Assembly: GCA_905183005.1 (NCBI GenBank)
Contig: CAJJDO010000001.1
Location: 1,180,570-1,244,569 of the forward strand
Direction: 5' to 3'
From: Paramecium pentaurelia
Lineage: Eukaryota; Ciliophora; Oligohymenophorea; Peniculida; Parameciidae
DNA: 64,000 nucleotides
The position numbers and the translations under genes are program-made. Under the pieces are notes generated by a model. That model was not told the DNA's origin, searched no databases, and saw only the letters and a list, made by a program, of their open reading frames with translations. Shown in pieces: positions 60,997 through 64,000 of this stretch. Numbering within the stretch: the stretch's first letter is position 1; each line of letters begins with the position of its first letter.

Positions 60997-62006
60997 ATGA
61001 ATTATTAATCATTACCTTAATTACAAAAATTCAAATAGATTGCTCAAACTCCAGATGAAAATTCAAAAAGAGGTGACGAAGTGACTAGATTGAAATAATA
61101 AGTTGTTCAATTACAAAAATAAATTGAATTTATTCAATAGAACAAATCATTTGTCATGAAGATTCAAAATTAGTAATGCACTCTCTGTCTTAGATATAAA
61201 GTACTAAGGTACTTGATTTATTGTAGACCTAAATTGAACAATTAATTAAACAAGAAAAATAGATCAAGAAATAATATGAATAAAAAATTGAAGAATTATT
61301 ATAAAGTTTAAACAAAAAAAGTCTCAAGTAAAAGATTACATAAATCCAATAAACTGAAATAGTTCCAACTTTGAATAAAGAAGTTTAGGTGTAATTGATG
61401 TTAGAGTAAGAACCTTAATAAAATGATATTGAAAATTTAAAGCAATCTCCTTTGGTTAAAAAATATGAAGAAATTATAATTGATTATCATAAAGATTATG
61501 AAGCCAAAGCCTATTAAGTATTATAGTATAAAGAATTATATGAAAAATAAAAATCACAATATGAATAATTTAAATCTTAACATTAAAATTGTTATGATAA
61601 GATTCATAAATTATAAATTGAAATTAATTTACTCAAAGATACTTCAAATTAATATAAACTACCTGATAATATCATGAATCTTAAAAAGACTATTGATTGT
61701 ACAATTGAATAAAATAAAATGAATCAAATTGTAATGAAGACTTAAGAAGGTGATACTACAATTAAATTATATTAGAAGTTATAATAAATTGAGACTGATC
61801 TTTACATAAGTCTTAGATGTACAAAATGCAAAGACATGTTTACAAATCCATTTACATTTGTTCCTTGTGGTCATAGTGTTTGTTAAAAATGTTAGAGCAA
61901 TAGGTGTGATAAATGTGATAGGGATACTACGTATTTTAGAAACAATAGTTTAGATTATTTGATAAAGATGTATCATTAAATAAGAGAAATTTAATAGAAA
62001 AGATGA
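60997..62006 (+). CDS. RING-finger protein with coiled coil
   Basis: Exons 60997-61152 and 61194-62006 give 322 residues. A 41-nt intron (longer than usual here) is needed to keep the frame. The body is coiled coil rich in Q/E/K (LIKQEKQIKKQYEQKIEELL). At the C-terminus, about residues 255-300, lies a C3HC4 RING: CTKCKDMF, FVPCGHSVCQKC and CDKCD. It probably is an E3 ubiquitin ligase that dimerises by its coiled coil. The ring contains all eight zinc ligands by eye. Confidence 0.8.
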
Positions 62007-62241
62007 TAAATACAATATATTGTTAAATTAAATATTTTAATTTATAAATATACTTAAATCAGAAAATGAAAATGATCAAGTATTTGTTTAAATTTCGAAT
62101 TAATAATTTAAATTGTAATTTGTTTCTTTTTATAAATACATTATGATAATTTATTTATATACTAAAAATGAGTTAAATTTGAATACTCATACTCTTAAAA
62201 ATAGAAAAGAATTTTTAAGGTAAAAATATATATATAATTGT

Positions 62242-63789
62242 TCAAGATTTAGTTCTTTTTTCATCTTTTAATGCTTATATTCTCCAACTTTCAGAGAATT
62301 CATTTAATTTTTACATAAATTCTTAATGAAAACCAACATTATCTGTATGATCTGGAAGTTTAAGTTTTTACATTTATTTCTATTGATGTTATTAAATAGT
62401 TTATTTTTGATTCTATTATTTCTAATTTACTTAAGTAGATGTATTTTTCTTTTAAATATTCGATAAATCCAATTTCAATTTCACATTAGATTTAGTATCG
62501 AGAATATTGGTATTTTTATACTCAAATTTTCTAACACTTTCTACAATAGATTCATTATCAAATCTATTAAGGAAACAAAAACTGGATTCATCAGAATCAT
62601 TTATAACAGAATTGTCTGCATCATGAACACTTCTCTCATAATGTTAATGTTTTTAAACAATAGATTTCTCTGTCTATTCAGCAACACTATCATCATTTAA
62701 GACTTCTTCATTATAGATTTTTTCAATATCAACACCACTCTTTTTAATAGCTAAAACCAATTTAATTAATTTTGCTTCCTTTTCACTCATCTCTTAAATC
62801 TTTTATTACATTACATCTTGCATTTCTTTCAATTATATTGTATCCATGCTATCAATATTATTACTTTATGTATTTTTGTTATTTGGTATCTATTTTGGTG
62901 TTTTTAATTATTTAACTGTTTCAAGTAGGATATCTCTCTCTTACTCAATTTACTTATAATTATTTTACCATAAATCCTTTTCTCTACGTATTTAATCAAT
63001 CATCTCATAAAACTTCTCCTCTTATTCACATAAGACTTGTATACACATACAATTGAAGAGTTCTAATAAATTATTGATTATTTATTATTAGACATCACTC
63101 AAATCACTTAATGATACAAATTGTTGCTTATATAATTGCATATTCTTTTGTTGTTTTATTAAATACTCTTTATGAAATTCCCACCTGGAGTATTATTTGT
63201 TGTTTATTAAAGAGGCTTGGATTTAAGTATTGAGATTCCAAAGTTCTTAATTCCTTTTGACAGGTTTCCTTTGACCAGGACTCTAAGAATCACTCGTGAG
63301 GTTGCTAGTTAGATTCTATTTAGATCTATATAATAAAGTGTACACATACAGTTGTTGAAGTATATTTGTCGATAAGATGTGACCATCACCAATTATTTTA
63401 CGTAATTTGAGTCCATTTTAAGATCCATACAATGAATCATCTTCAACTTACATTGTGGCAAAAGCAGAAACACGACTTTTAGAACTGCTGTTAGTACGAT
63501 TGTTGTTATTTTCCGAGATATTGTTTTTGTGTTGCTTATATCGTTTCTCTTCAATAGATTTGGAGGTAGGCACTGCTTATTTGATAGTTAAACGCTATTG
63601 CTGAAACTTTGGAGGGATATGGAAGAAGTTGTTATGTTCTGGACAAATGTTTGGCTGAGATGTTTATTTCGGAATCACTACCCTTGCCAAGGCTTCCTTC
63701 ACCGTGTTGGGGGCTACTCGTTGCATTTCAGATAATTTAATTTTTATATAATCATCATTATTATGTCTAGATAATGTACTATTATTCAT
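62242..63789 (-). CDS. 515-residue protein with central coiled coil
   Basis: Single-exon frame (ATG 63789, TGA 62244-62242). The first ~165 residues are S/N/R/P-rich and use unusually GC-rich codons for this window (for example CGA, CCC, ACG, GCC). A central segment (about residues 200-300) is helical and coiled-coil-like, with FYEMIDQIRREKDLWQNNYKQ. An acidic patch (SDESSFCFLNRFDNES) and a Q-rich end (QKQTIQQHQQKQMQK) follow. No known domain. A short in-frame intron near residue 145 cannot be excluded. It may be a phosphorylated scaffold, but that is only a guess. Confidence 0.65.
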
Positions 63790-64000
63790 ATACTATAATT
63801 GCTAGAACCAAATTGACCAAATGTGATTAATGCTTTGATAACTTATTCTAATAATATTGATTGAATATAATGAAGGATTTTTGAAGATAATAGTTATTCA
63901 ACATTTATTGTAACAAATTTCTTAAAATATTGATTCAATAAGAAAATTCTCACTCTAAGTAAATTAGATCTTTTTGAAATAAGTAGAACATTTAAGATAA

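Overview
The window reads as somatic (macronuclear) DNA of a ciliate, most likely Paramecium or a close relative. It is extremely AT-rich. Conserved reading frames are full of in-frame TAA and TAG, which must be read as glutamine, and TGA is the only stop. Introns are tiny (21-33 nt, a few near 41 nt), begin with GT (mostly GTA) and end in TAG, AAG or rarely CAG. Standard-code ORF calls are therefore nearly useless here. I read the genes with the ciliate code and placed introns by hand so that exon lengths close in frame. About 38 coding loci are described, packed on both strands with intergenic gaps often under 100 bp.

Layout. 1-9,833: an ionotropic-glutamate-receptor-like channel, a PPOX-fold flavoprotein, a twin-CX3C small-Tim-like protein, two unknown minus-strand genes, a multi-pass membrane protein, a DHHC palmitoyltransferase, a free-standing YbaK-type editing domain and a CK1-family kinase. 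9,933-24,804: the heavy chain of cytoplasmic dynein 2 (the retrograde IFT motor). A stretch of this gene appears three times around two single-N gaps, almost certainly unmerged contig overlaps. 24,959-33,621: a coiled-coil protein, a mitochondrial-type DnaJ, a guanylate-binding-protein GTPase, a Pumilio protein and a decayed class II DAHP synthase. 33,652-46,585: a GTGRDxYI protein, a SKP1-like protein, a tandem CCCH protein, a sorting nexin, a protein with NQAFAQ repeats, a WD40 protein and a large cyclic-nucleotide phosphodiesterase. 46,622-64,000: a PTB-like RRM protein, two coiled-coil or scaffold proteins, Noc2, a membrane-anchored aspartyl-protease-like protein, a TPR protein, an ankyrin/EF-hand protein, a Rab GTPase, a DUF3228 protein, a TAF8-like histone-fold protein and a RING protein.

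The genes do not form an operon or a mobile element. They look like ordinary housekeeping, ciliary and signalling genes. The unusual signals are the frequent AAG splice acceptors (sometimes chosen over a nearby TAG), divergent gene pairs whose start codons lie only 14-30 bp apart, a DAHP synthase relic broken by two in-frame TGAs, and the triplicated dynein segment. No rRNA, tRNA, CRISPR, transposon or telomere was recognised.
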